Source: Cycas panzhihuaensis
Taxonomy: Eukaryota > Cycadophyta
DNA length: 64,000 nucleotides
Assembly (NCBI GenBank): GCA_023213395.1
Contig: CM041465.1
Location: 78,127,741 to 78,191,740, forward strand
Direction: 5' to 3'
The notes under the pieces are model-generated. The model had not been told where the DNA came from. It saw only the letters and a program-made list of their open reading frames with translations, and ran no database searches. The position numbers were made by a program, and so were the translations under genes. Every line of letters starts with the position of its first letter. Position 1 is the stretch's first letter. Positions 12,910 through 24,849 of the stretch are shown here, piece by piece.

Positions 12910-15051
12910 ATAACGTTCCCTTCCTCTTTAGGAGATAGTTTCCCTCAACCATTAAAATTTGACGTAACCACCTCTTCCCAATACTACAATGTTAAAAGTA
13001 GATATATTATCTTTAAGCTAGTGCGTAAAAACTATTACTACACTTTCTATTCTTCATATACAGATGTGTATATGAAGAATGATGCTTCATATACACATCT
13101 TCTACTGAATGAAAATATGAATAAAAGTAGTGTGGCCCCTTTCGTTAGTTATCATCATCAAACAAATGAGAACCCATGGTATAATAAATTGGAGATCCAT
13201 AAAAATAGAGACCTAAAAGTACTTGCAAAGTGTAGAATGATGTTTCTTTCTCAACCATGCCAAGATTGTGATCTTTAGAAGAGAGAAGGACTATATCATT
13301 AAACAAGATTTCCTTATGTTCAACATTTATACATAATGTAATGCCCTTATCCTCCTGCTTTATATATGCAACCATACGAAGAGTCTTAATGCTTTCCGTG
13401 GATGTAAGACTCCTACATTCATTTAAAAGATAACCTTCATTTGATACTAGCAACAAAATAAATGGTTCAAGGTTTGCCTATTTGGTCATTAAATTGTGAA
13501 TGTTGTAATTGGTTTTCAACCAAGGTTCAGAGAACCTTAATAATGCAAAAAAATACAATATAAGTTATTATGAATATAAAAAACTTGACTTTAAAGTTTA
13601 ATATTGGGTATAAAATAACTCCAAAATATGTTACATAATAGTTCAAAATGAAGCCCATGGAATATAGATTCCACTAGATTAATAAAGTTGAATTTCAAGC
13701 ATGTATGAAGAAGTCATAGGTAAATTTATTCAAGTAAGTATTAAACTTCTATGATGGCTCATTTAAATGATGTTTAGCCCTTTTGTAAAATGATAATTAA
13801 GTCACTTTCTAGCTCCCATATGACCACTAGTTGAGATGAAGGGAGTTAAATGAACTTCAACAATGATTTCAATCTGACTGAATTTAATAGCAACCATGCA
13901 AAATTAAAATCTTACTAATTATCATTTTCTTTGTCATTATCTAATTTTATTTTTTAATATTTTTGTGCTTAAAAGTTTCTTTTTTTATTTCCATGACATG
14001 ATTGTGTCTCCATGATGAATGTGTGAATGTGTGATGAATTTCAATAGATTTTTGGATCTCTTATAGTTTCACCTCTTTAATACAAGAATATTTAATACTA
14101 TGGGTGCTTTCATCAAGCTCTTTTATGCTTCGTTATGACTAGCTACTCATCGATAACCCATTGAGTGAGATGAGCCTATTATCAAACTCTAGATGAAACT
14201 AATCTTTGGCTTTATGATTTTAAATAGTAGATGCCATTACAACTTCAATATACCCTATAGTCAGATTCTCTATGTTGTCGTATAGAGAGAATGTTTGCTA
14301 TGGTAGTCTTTTATGGTCCAACCACATGCATATTCTTTGATTCATAAAAGGTAGCCACCCAATATTGCATCACTTAACTAACTGCTAATAAGTATAATTT
14401 ACAATATGAACTGCCATTAAATATCATATGAATTCATCTATATTTGATATGCCATAATTCACGTGCTCATAATCTACCCAAGGGTCTTTGTTCTCAACAT
14501 GTTATGGTTGTAACATAAAGCATACAACACCTAAGTCTTTAGTTTTAGGATTGATATACAACAACCACACCTTTGCAACCTAGGCAATCACTTAAATGGT
14601 AACCACACATAGAACATAAGCATAAATAGTAGGCAACTTTCTTCAGGATAATCAATGTTAAATGGTAATAGAAATAATAGGTATTAAATGAGGTTATCCA
14701 AGTAACAATGAGAGATGAGGATGCATGGAAAATAGGAAAATGGTGACTGCAAGTAGGAGAAGAAATACAATGGGACCAAAATAGCAACATAAAAACTCAA
14801 TTAAGAAAGAGGGATATAGATTTACAAATAGATTCATATCAATTTCAAAATGAAAAATAGGAGGGAGGGGTAAATGGGTGGAAAGTAGCTATAACAAAGA
14901 AATGAAATTGGGGGGAAATATATTAGTAAATAGAAAATAATGAGGATTTGTATAGAGTATAAACTAATAGAAAATTGTTAATTAAAAAAAACCATACAAC
15001 ATAAACTGTTGATGTTAATGGTCTATTACCCATCAACCAAGTATCACTACT
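12910..15051 (-). other. Element D internal sequence
   Basis: No retroelement protein domain was recognised. A 103-codon minus frame (13456-13145) and an overlapping 125-codon plus frame (12901-13278) exist, but neither resembles a family I know and they may be chance. A perfect hairpin lies at 13049-13080. Element D is therefore probably non-autonomous. Confidence 0.5.
13049..13080. repeat. Perfect 14-bp inverted repeat with 4-nt loop
   Basis: ATTCTTCATATACA, loop GATG, then TGTATATGAAGAAT. A partial third copy of the arm follows (CTTCATATACACATC, about 13085-13099). Confidence 0.85.
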
Positions 15052-15189
15052 TGTTACAATATGTGATTATTCATATATGTAATGTTTAATGTTAATGATG
15101 AGGGCACATACATAAACCCACTTACCAGATGTATTGGGATATGTGATATGCACACATATCTATGTTAATATGCAATTGGATGATATAAC
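15052..15189 (+). repeat. Element B 5' LTR, first part
   Basis: Matches the first about 140 bp of the 3' LTR at 30671-30810 (shared: TGATTATTCA, ATGTAATGTTTAAT, TTAATGATGAGG). It opens with TGTTACAATATG and is cut by the insertion of element A. Confidence 0.8.
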
Positions 15190-15639
15190 TATTAAATTAG
15201 GTACCAAAAATGCTCTGACACCATATTAAAGTGATGGATGCAACAATAATGAACTTATGAGTATGTACACATAGTGAATTAATTAACATGAATGTAAAGT
15301 AAAGCAAGTATTAACAAGCATAATCATCATAAGACATAAAGATTTATACGTGGAAAACCCATTATGAGAAAAACCAAGGGAGAAGGTGGAGTTAGGACTC
15401 CACTTATGGTCATAAGGTTTACATCTCCAAGTCTTCAACCTTTCTCAAATTCTCAAGTAGTGAGTGTACAAATATATAGTAAAAATCATCTCATAAGTAG
15501 CCTATTAAATATAACAAGCTGTTACATCATCCAATAAAGAGATAGCATGGATATATATGTATCTTACATATCTCAAAATAGGTAAATATTGGGAAGTGCA
15601 TGTGTATAATAAGCCTATATTAAACATTATGTTTTAACA
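15190..15639 (-). repeat. 3' LTR of element A
   Basis: 450 bp, the same length as its partner. Shared blocks include GTGAATTAATTAACAT, GTAAAGTAAAGCAAGTAT and GTTTACATCTCCAAGTCTTC. Its last 34 bp (minus sense; plus 15190-15223) start with TGGTGTCAGAGC, an old primer-site copy now inside the LTR. Confidence 0.9.
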
Positions 15640-17538
15640 CTCCCCCATAATGTTTATTATCCTTGAGTCTTGATTTGAAGTCTTCAAGTCTTTAACTTAT
15701 ATGTTGGAACCTGTAACTGTATCATGTATCCTATATATAGTATCACTTATAACTTGTAAACAACCTACATCCCATATCCAATATTATCTTTAACCTATAA
15801 ATAACCTATAACCATATGTTTGTCTCTATCAAGTATCAACCTATATAAACTAATAGGTATGAAGTGTATTATGAACATCTTCATATCTTTACTTATATGG
15901 ATACTTTCAATCAATATTAAGTTGGATGATCAAAATTTAGTTAACCATTAAATTAATTAAAAAATCAAGCACAGTGATATTTGAGTCCATATAAAATAAT
16001 ATCTATCTACTGAAATACATAGGTGACCAACTGCTATAATCACCAGTTCATAAGGAAATTACTTCAAATACATGGGTTATCATCCTTCCAAATTACTTAT
16101 AAGACCAACACAATTGGTATGTTATATCAAAATTTTATTAGATGGATCAAGTTGGCAACTGGATCATTTTGAATAATCAACTTTGAAAATAGGCCAAACT
16201 ACTTGGCCAAGGTAAGTTAACTATAACAAGGTAAATTATACTCAATATCTAGCTAGATAACAAAAACTGCTTCAATAACCAAGTGATTTGTATATTTTCT
16301 TAGGGGTTTTGCCATCCACTAAACCAAATGTGATGTTGCCAAGGGGGAAATAAAAATTTAACATATCAAGGATATCTCATATGACAAATCCATTAAATAT
16401 TTCTCACTTAATAAATTCTTCCAACTAAAATGAGCCTTAAAATATCATAAATAGGCCTTAAAATACTTGATTTTAAACTAACATTTAATTTTTCATCCAC
16501 CATTTCTCGAAAATAAATTTACCATCATGATTAAAGCCATAAAAAACATTAGAATTGACTAAAATTTTTTGAAAACTGATATGAAATTCATCTAAAATAA
16601 AGTTTGAAGCCTTTATATCAACTTTACCCTAAATTTTCTCTATCTTCTACTATCCAAATTAGGTCATGTGACCACTCATTTCAACTATCTTGAAGTCTAC
16701 TTTCTAACACAATAGATAGCATTTGATTCTGATACACGTGTGATGAGTTATGTTGTAAAATATGCCAGTATGTCACAAAATAATGTGTGATCCTTTAAAA
16801 ATGGAGGACGAATCTAAAACTTTATCAAATTCTAAATATAAATTTTGAAAAAAAAAAGAAAAGAAAATCTAGTTTATAAAAGTTGGAATCCACCTCCTTG
16901 GTGATTTAGTCCCTAGTCATATAGATTTGCCATATGACCACTTGAAGATTAATAGATGCTCTATGGATTCGAAATAATATTCAAAGCAATTAAATTTTAC
17001 ATACCATGCATAAACTTTTTTTAGGTTTTGAAGAAATTGAATTACTATGAAAATTCTCGAAAAAACCCAATATATGAATAACAACTACAAATTTGGGTTA
17101 TACATGGTGATTCAATTAATCTTACTGTGTAGGTTTGACTAGCATGAGAGAGTAGTTTGTATTGATGTGTTCTACAAAAATTTTATTTATTTTACGTAGA
17201 TTGATATCTCCATAGCATGAGGCATGATGGCTGATCATAGGCATATAGATTACTCTCAGTTCTTACTGTGCTTGAAGTCGACCTCAATGGTGGCAATTAA
17301 CAACTACTTTAAGAAAATCAAATCTGAATTGATTTAACTTCTGCCAAAGGGCTCTGAGATTTCATATATTAATCTTTATCTGGAGTTCATTTCATCTTTT
17401 GCTTGCTAGGCTTTGATGGACATTCGTTACATCATTCTACTACATCCATCTAGTCTAGTATTTTCATGTCTAATAGGAGTGGTCATTGCTATGAGCTCCA
17501 TTGTTCTCTATTTTGTGTTCAAGTGGGCAGATAGATGG
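15640..17538 (-). other. Element A internal sequence, left part
   Basis: The polypurine tract lies at 15640-15649. No coding domain was recognised. From about 17200 to 17543 the base composition is less AT-rich, and a broken hydrophobic open stretch on the plus strand (see findings) runs into the solo LTR. Confidence 0.45.
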
Positions 17539-17543
17539 CTTCT

Positions 17544-17992
17544 TGTTAGAATATATAATGTAAACTTTATGTTTCATTATGTTTCTTAATGTTATTATTT
17601 AGTCACATGTCTTAAATATAATTTAAATGATTATAATGTTACAAACTTATGTTTAATTTAATAATTTGTGGATGGTCATTGAAATGCATAACCGCATTCC
17701 AACGAACCTTCGTACTATTTATTCATCTCCTAAATTCATGGAGTTAGTTCTAGGAATCTAGGAGGTATGTCCAAATGCCTAACTAAAGGCTGTTTTGAGG
17801 GTTGGTGTTTTTGTATAGTAGTTTTAGTTCATTATTAATAAAATTAGCTTAGGAGGTGGTTTTTCTTCTCTAGAAGGGGTTTTCCACCTGTCAATCAATG
17901 TGTACTTATGCAGTGTTATCTTCTGGTTATTTCCTGTTATCATTTACATTTCTTGATCCTGTTAATGCTGTATTTGTGCCTCTATTCTCATA
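17544..17992 (+). repeat. Solo LTR of the element C family
   Basis: A 449-bp copy in plus orientation, homologous to the 433-bp LTRs of element C. Shared in C sense are TGTTAGA at the start, GGATGGTCATTGAAATG/GGATGGTCGTTGAAATG, AATAAAATTAGCTTAGGAGGTGG-like sequence, and TTATGCAG/TTATGCCTCTC at the end. A perfect 5-bp duplication CTTCT flanks it (17539-17543 and 17993-17997). No primer site or polypurine tract adjoins it, so it is a solo LTR left by unequal recombination. Confidence 0.93.
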
Positions 17993-17997
17993 CTTCT

Positions 17998-19356
17998 AAA
18001 TGGCATTTCATCATATTTCTCTAGATAGTTCAAGCGTGACCTAAGTGAGAATTTTAATTTCATCCTCCTCCACTTATTTACGATGTTATTTATCAGGGCT
18101 ATCTCTGGTCTCTTTAAACATGGTAAGGTTTTTTAGTTAGAGTTTGGCAACCAATTATAATTCTATTATCAATGGTATCCTTGAGCAATCACCATTACAG
18201 ATGACTACTATTACCATGGCATGATATAAATGTGATGCAAATGGCATGGTTGGTGGCTTCAATTGATGAAAAAATAAAAGTGGGTGAATAACATGATCAT
18301 GTCTTTAGATTTTTAATTTTTATCCTTTGTTCCTATTGAGGTTTTATGTTTGATACAATGGCTAGGCGATTTTGACTGGAGAACTTCTAATTTATGGAGT
18401 AGGGTGATGGTGGTTAAACATGCAACACTTCCTTTAGCTGGGACTATCTGCAAATCTATTAAGAATGATGCCTTAGATGTAATTTGGTAAGCTCGAGTTT
18501 TGATTATTTTTAATAAACTAATATATTCAAATATTTAACAATAATCTCAAACCATCATATATAAAATTTTTATTCCAAAATTTATTCATATATATGTCAT
18601 ACACTAATTCAAAGTATCTTGACATATAATCAAATTATTCAACATGTAAATTCATTATGCTATCATGTAGGGTTTCAATCATAACCCAAGTAGTCATGCC
18701 CTTATAAATTAAATGACTAAAAATCTTTCTCATGCTCTATAAACAACTCATGTCATGTATATATAAATAATCTATATGTTGTAATAAAGAATTTCCCTCA
18801 TAAATATGTTATTTGCCACGATTCTTACATCAATAAATCAATATGACATATACCATTCATGCTGTCATTAACTATCTGTAACCTGACAACATACTGTTGT
18901 ACATGCCTACTACTTATTTTATGTATACTAATGGATTATCCTCATTTTAGTAGCAAATCTCATTGTGAGACACTCATAAATACCTCCAAAATAGTCCATG
19001 AGTGATAGTGAATCCATTAACAAATATTTGCGTAGCCTTTACTTATGGGCTAAATATAATATCATGTGGACAACTGTGAATACTTGTATGTTCTATTAAA
19101 AAAATGGCCTAACATATATAAATAAAATATCCATATAAAATCACATATAAACATACTATCAATATTGACTATATCTATCTTGTATGCAGCTTGACTAGTT
19201 TCATGTGCCCTATAATCTGTCGCACATGTTATTCACATATACATATATTTGGCTCAACAAATAATACCTCATATTTGGCTCTTATCATAGGCTCGATAGG
19301 TTTGAATCTAAATTAGTAGGATCTTCACTTCATAACAGCAGCTTAGACATAACACT
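17998..19356 (-). other. Element A internal sequence, right part
   Basis: No recognised domain. The stretch about 18030-18490 resembles the somewhat richer sequence left of the solo LTR and continues it; the remainder is AT-rich leader-like sequence before the primer site. Confidence 0.4.
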
Positions 19357-19368
19357 GCTCTAATACCA
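19357..19368 (-). other. Primer binding site of element A
   Basis: Minus strand TGGTATTAGAGC, one base from the initiator-Met site. A second, older site (minus TGGTATCAAAGT, 19391-19402) lies 34 bp away inside the LTR. Confidence 0.75.
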
Positions 19369-19818
19369 TATTAAAATAGGTATCCAAATTACTTTGATAC
19401 CATGTTAAAATAACGGATTCAATAATAATAAACTCATGAGTATATACATATAGTGAATTAATTAACATAAATGTAAAGTAAAGCAAGTATCAATAAGCAT
19501 AATCATCATAAGACACTAAGATTTATATGTGGAAAACCCATTATGGAAAAAACCATGAGAGAAGGTAGAGTTAGGACTCTACTTATGATCATAAGGTTTA
19601 CATCTCCAAGTCTTCAACCTTTCTCAAAATTTGAAATGGTGAGTGTACATATATATATTAAAAATCACTTCATAAGTAGCTTATTAAATATAATGAGTTG
19701 ATGCATCATCTAATAAAGAGATAGCATGGATATATATACATCTTATATATCTTGAAGTAGGAGAATAGAGGGAAGTATATGTGTACAATGAGCCTATATT
19801 AAACATTATGTTTTAATA
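19369..19818 (-). repeat. 5' LTR of element A
   Basis: 450 bp, matching 15190-15639 end to end, including the 34-bp terminal extension. It lies back to back with the second part of the element B 5' LTR, a diverged LTR of the same family in the opposite orientation. Confidence 0.9.
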
Positions 19819-19823
19819 ATAAT

Positions 19824-20215
19824 AGCTCAAGAGAAATTATAGGTCATTCATGAGGTGACTTTTAAGATAAATATACACATATACCACTTGAGAACTTTAG
19901 AAAGATCTTTGACTTGGAGATTTATTTATTCTAATATCTTGGAGGAGCTCCTAACTCCATGTTCTTTTATGGTTTTGTCCCATACTAGGTTTTCCATATA
20001 TAAATTTATTGTCTCTCTTATGGTGATGCTTATTCATGTATGTTTCTATTATTTATTCTATATTCATATTTATTCCTTTATATATGTACCTTTCTCATGA
20101 GATAATTTAGTCATTATATATACTTATTATATTTTTATTTTATTATACTAACTATATCACAACATGATACTTTTAAATTCTAACTTATTATTAGAGTAAA
20201 TTTACATTTCTAACA
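19824..20215 (+). repeat. Element B 5' LTR, second part
   Basis: Matches 30811-31160 (shared: GAAATTATAGG, ATAAATTTATTGTC, GGTGATGCTTATT, ATTATATTTTTATT). It ends TTTCTAACA directly before a perfect primer site. Confidence 0.88.
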
Positions 20216-20227
20216 TGGTATCAGAGC
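20216..20227 (+). other. Primer binding site of element B
   Basis: Exact TGGTATCAGAGC, complementary to the 3' end of plant initiator tRNA-Met, abutting the LTR end AACA. Confidence 0.9.
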
Positions 20228-21011
20228 CATGGTAAGTTGAAAGATTTTGTACAATAGGAAGTAAGCCTATATAGAGCCAATTGATGAGCTAATATATGCC
20301 CGTGATAGAGCCAATATGAGAGTTAATATAGGAGCTAGTTATGAGGTGGATTTGATGAGCAAAAAATCTAAATATGCTAATTAGACTAGTGATATGTGAC
20401 TATGATCCAGGGGCCAGATGAAGTTGATGAAGATGATGAAAGTAAAATACAATAGTAAATAAGTCACACACAAAGACACATGATAAAAGTAATAAATTAA
20501 TTGTATGTTAACTTGAATTTATTATGGATAATTATATTTAGCATGTTGATACTATATTCTTGAGAGCATATAGGTACACTATTTAGTCTGCTAGATATAA
20601 TAAGAAGATATGGTCGTTTATTAGTGAAGGCTTTATTGAGTGTCTTAGTATTGGATATGAGGATTCATTATCACTAGTGGAATATTCTAGAGGCTTTTAC
20701 ATATATATTAAAATAGAGATTTATTCTTAGAATAAATCTAATATCATATCAGTAAAATAAGAAATAGGTACAGGCTTGTATAAGATGAAAAGTGATAATT
20801 TAAACCAAGTATGAGATATAAAAAGTATCATTTTTGATAGGTTATATTGTAGACATAAAAGGTATGTGACATATATTAGTAATAGTTGATTTGATGGAAT
20901 TATTAAAAATAAAAAATATGAGAGCATCATATATAAATTAATTATGATGGTATGAAATATTATTTGACTATATTAAGGGCACTATGATATGTATGTATGA
21001 TTGAATTTATG
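20228..21011 (+). other. Element B internal sequence, left part
   Basis: Starts after the primer site with irregular repeats of GAGCCAAT/GAGCTAAT-like words (20270-20340). No gag or pol domain was recognised; it is AT-rich and full of stops in all frames. Confidence 0.45.
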
Positions 21012-21016
21012 AGGTA
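21012..21016. repeat. Target site duplication of element C, left copy
   Basis: AGGTA, identical to 27938-27942 on the other side of the element. Confidence 0.95.
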
Positions 21017-21449
21017 TGTGAGAGGAGAGGCACAAGTATAGCATTAACAGGATCAATGTAAGCAAGAAATAACTAGAAAATAACACTACACAAGTACACA
21101 TCAATTGATAGGTGGAAAATCCCTTTTAGAGAAGAAAAACCACCTCCTAAAGCTAATTTTATTAATAAAGAATTAAAACTACTATACAAAACCACTAACA
21201 CCTGAAACTAGCCTTTAAACAGGCATTTGGACAACCCTTTTAGATTCCTAGAACCATCTCCATAAATCTAGGAGATGAATAAATATAATGGAGGTTCGTT
21301 AAAATGTAGTTCTGCATTTCAACGACCATCCACAAATTAATTAATATAAATCTAAGCTTAAAAACATTATAATTACTTAAATTACATATTAGACATATGA
21401 CAAAATAATAACTTAAAGAAACATAAAGTTTGCATTATATTATCTAACA
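21017..21449 (-). repeat. 3' LTR of element C
   Basis: 433 bp, TGTGAGAGG to TCTAACA in plus view, matching 27505-27937. The polypurine tract adjoins it on the right. Confidence 0.95.
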
Positions 21450-21809
21450 TCCCCCTTTAATGTAAACTTTTATACTGGAGAGAAAAGAAGAGCTTCATCA
21501 CGATGATCCCCCTTTGATGGAGACTTCTCTTATCTGTAATAGATCTATGAGGTTTAAGAATTTAACTTCAGTTAGAGACTTTGTAAGAATGTCAGCAATC
21601 TGTAGATCTGTTGGATAATAAGACAAAGAACCAAGATTATCAGTAACTAAATTGTGAATAAAATATTAATGTAATTCAATATGCTTAGTCCTAGAATGAG
21701 AAACTAGATTTGTAGCTATAGCAATTGCACCTTGATTATCAAATTTAATTTCAATTAAAGAGTTTAGAGATAGACCAATTTCATTTAGTAAAGATTTTAG
21801 CTAAAGAGC

Positions 21810-22991
21810 TTATTTACCAGTTTCAACTAATGCTCGATATTTGACTTCAGTCATTGATAACGCTAGTGCATACATTTTTTTGCTAGACCAAGTACTAGGT
21901 GAGGAATCTATAAAAAATATATAACCTGAAGTAGATTTATGATTAGATATATCACCTACCCAATTAGAATCAGAATATCTAATTAACATTAGTGGTTTAT
22001 TACAAAAATTATAAGTTAAACCATAAAACATAGTATACTTTAGATAACGTAAGATACATTTAGCAGCTTTTCAGTGAGATTCGTGTGGTTGTTGCATATA
22101 ACGAGAACATAAAGCAACAACATAAGAAATGTCAGGGCAAGTGTGTGTTAGATAAAGTAGACTACCGATCGATTATCTATATAGAGTTGGATCACATAAC
22201 GGAGTTGGACAATCAGTAGATAGTTTAACTCCTGATTGTAATGGATTTGATACGGGTTTAGCATTTTTCATGTTAAACCATTGAATTAAGTCTAGAATAT
22301 ACTTAGGTTGAGATATTATTATATTTGAATGATTTTGATAAACTTATAAATAAAGAAAGTAATGTAATAGACCTAAATTGGTCATTTCAAATTTGTTCAT
22401 TAAAGTAGATTTTAGATGATGAATATTATGAGTTGATGATCCAGTAATAATAATGTCATCAATATAGAGAATTAGAATAGTAAAATTTTTATTTTCACGT
22501 TTAAAATAAAGATTTGGATCATTAATACATTTAGTGTATCCAATGTGAATTAAATAATCATCGACTTTGGTATACCAAGGTCGAGGAGCTTGTTTTAAAT
22601 CGTAAATAGATTTTTTAAGTTTGCAAACTAAATTAGGATTTTTAATAAATCTAGGTGGCTGAGACATATATATCTCTTCTTTGAGATCACCATTCAAGAA
22701 AGCACTCTTAACATCCATTTGGTAGATTTCTTAACTAAATTTGGCTGTAAGAGTAATAATTGTCTTGATTGTGTTCATCTTTACAACATGAGCAAAGGTT
22801 TCATTATAATCAATGCCATCTATTTGAGAAAATCCTTTTGCAACAAGGCGAGCTTTATATTTTTCCATTGCACTTGTTGAGTTATATTTAGTTCTATAGA
22901 CCCATTTATAATCGACAATATTTTTTCCAGGTGGGAGAGGAACAAGATCCCAGGTTAAATTTTTAATTAAGGCATCAAATTCAATTTGCAT
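21810..22991 (-). pseudogene. Element C reverse transcriptase and RNase H
   Basis: Reverse transcriptase starts at about 22991 with FDALIKNLTWDLVPLP, continues through WVYRTKYN and KARLVAKGFSQIDGIDY, then after an in-frame stop through MDVKSAFLNGDLKEEIYM and the catalytic box YIDD in LYIDDIIITG (about 22460). The RNase H part at 22031-21810 has YSDSNWVGD and SGYIFFIDSSPSTWSSKK, followed by the E of MTEVKYRALVE. These are the usual last domains of copia pol. Stops near 22730, 22343 and 22032-22130 make it non-functional, but the decay is mild compared with elements D, E and F. Confidence 0.93.
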
Positions 22992-23185
22992 AGTATCCTA
23001 CCATACAGGATTGTTGCTAGCTTGTTTAAATGTTTTGGGATCATTGTTGTCCATTATTTTTGCCATTAAGGAAAAATTAGCATGTAGTTTTTACGCACGT
23101 GTACGTCTAGAATTGGTAGGATTACCTACATCAGATCCAGCATCAGCAAGCATTTTGGTTGCCCAAATAGATTACTTGTGAGTAA

Positions 23186-24560
23186 CTATATCTGAAGATG
23201 CAGGTTGATTGATGAACTAGCCTGAAGGGAAGGATCTATTTCAGTGGGTTCAGATAGAGTCCAATTTTGGACTTGAGTTGATAAAGATTCTATAACTTTT
23301 GAATCAGCTTGTTTGGCAGAAGGGTCAACCAAACAAGTGTTGGTTAACAAATTTTCAATAGGAGGTTCTACATAAGTAGATGTTGAAGAAGATCCTTCTT
23401 CATCAAATATTACATCACGCAAAATAGAAATGTTATGCGTGACTGGATCTAAGAGTCTATAAGCTTTACTCTATTCGCTGTAGCCAACGAAGATGTATTT
23501 TTGACTTTTTAAATCTAATTTTTTATATTTTTTGTGAGGGATATGTCCCCATGCAATAATGCCAAAGATTCATAAATGATTGACAGATAGTTTTCTTTCA
23601 GACCATTTTTATTCTGGAGTAACGTTATATAGACATTTACTAGATAACTGATTTAATAAATAATTAGAGCAGTTAATTGCTTCTGCCCATACTTTTAAAT
23701 CTAGATTCTTTTCATGTAACATGCAACGAGTCATTTTAATCATAGTACAGTTTTTGTGTTCAACAACATCATTTTGTTGAGGTGTGTAAGCAACATAATG
23801 TTGGAACCGAATTCCATGTGATTTGTAGAAAGAAGTAAAATTTCCACTTAAATATTCCTTAGCATTATCAGATTGAAATATTTTGATTCTTGAATTTGAT
23901 TGATTTTCAACTAATGTTTTATATTCAACAAAAATATCAAACACTTGACTATGTGTTTTGAGCATATAAACCCAACATTTTCTTGAATAATCATTTATGA
24001 ATGTAACAAAATAACAAGAGCCTGAGTATGATGTTACATGAAATGGTCCACATATATTAGAGTGGACAAGTTCGAGTGGAGTAGTTGCTCTGTATTAAGT
24101 TTTATGTGGAAATGGTCCCATGTGTTGTTTGCCTATCACACAGGCTTCACAAACACCATAAACAGTGTTTAAAGGTGGTAAACCATGAACCATTTCATGC
24201 TTATTTAAATATTGCAGTTTTCCATAACTTGTATGGCCAAATCTTGTATGCCAAAGTTTGCTGACTGAGTCAGATTTGGCAATAAAGGCACTAAAAGATT
24301 TTGATTTGTTCTTTTGAAGACTGGTTAGACTATAGAGACCTGTGTTATGATCAATAGGTCCTAAGGTAATATATCTGAATTTGTTTGATGGTTCCTTTAT
24401 GATAAATTTATTTTTCTAGAATTCGACGATAAGGTCTTTCTGGCAGATCTAATAAACTGAGAGTAGGTTTGGTAACAAACCAGGTATGTAAAAGACATCC
24501 TTGATTGAACCATCTTTTAGAATAATGTCACCTGATCATTTAACTTTAAGTTGATTACCA
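23186..24560 (-). pseudogene. Element C integrase
   Basis: Reading downward from about 24560: a pre-integrase region with LWHTRFGHTSYGKL and an HHCC-like CEACVIGK (about 24280-24150), then the catalytic core. The first D is in FINDYSRK (about 23985), the second in FQSDNAKEY (about 23875), and the E in DVVEHKN (about 23770), so the D,D,E set appears retained. A linker with an acidic Ser/Thr-rich stretch (23422-23186) leads to RT. The core from 23965 to 23609 is open for 118 codons. Stops occur at about 24098, 23608 and 24420. Confidence 0.92.
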
Positions 24561-24599
24561 CTTCCAAAAGAAATATCTTCTTCAGAGTTCGTATTGGAT

Positions 24600-24690
24600 T
24601 GATAAGTGGTTAAATTTTTCTGGTGTCCAATCATGTAATGGGATGCACCAGAGTCAAGGATCCACTGTGGTGGTTGATTTGAAGGAGCAA
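24600..24690 (-). pseudogene. Element C aspartic protease active-site region
   Basis: Minus strand reads WILDSGASHYM (about 24664-24632), the catalytic DSG box of copia protease, intact. It lies between the zinc knuckle and the integrase, as expected. Confidence 0.88.
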
Positions 24691-24849
24691 CAAATACATA
24701 AGTTGTTGTTGCTACAGAATGATTATGAGATTGACGATTTTGGGGTCATGATTGAGAATGAGATTGAAAATAGGATTGAGAATGGGATTGAGGTTTATTT
24801 TGCAACCCCTTGGAAGCTTTCCATGCTTCCAAAGCTATTCTACTTCTAC

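Larger units (their letters stand above)
15190..19818 (-). mobile_element. Element A: LTR element inserted in the 5' LTR of element B
   Basis: A minus-strand element with two 450-bp LTRs (15190-15639 and 19369-19818). The primer site TGGTATTAGAGC is on the inner side of the right LTR (19357-19368). A polypurine tract (minus TATGGGGGAG, about 15640-15649) is on the inner side of the left LTR. Flanks ATAAC (15185-15189) and ATAAT (19819-19823) fit a 5-bp target duplication with one change. The internal 3.7 kb holds no recognised pol domain and carries a solo LTR (17544-17992). Non-autonomous. Confidence 0.85.
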
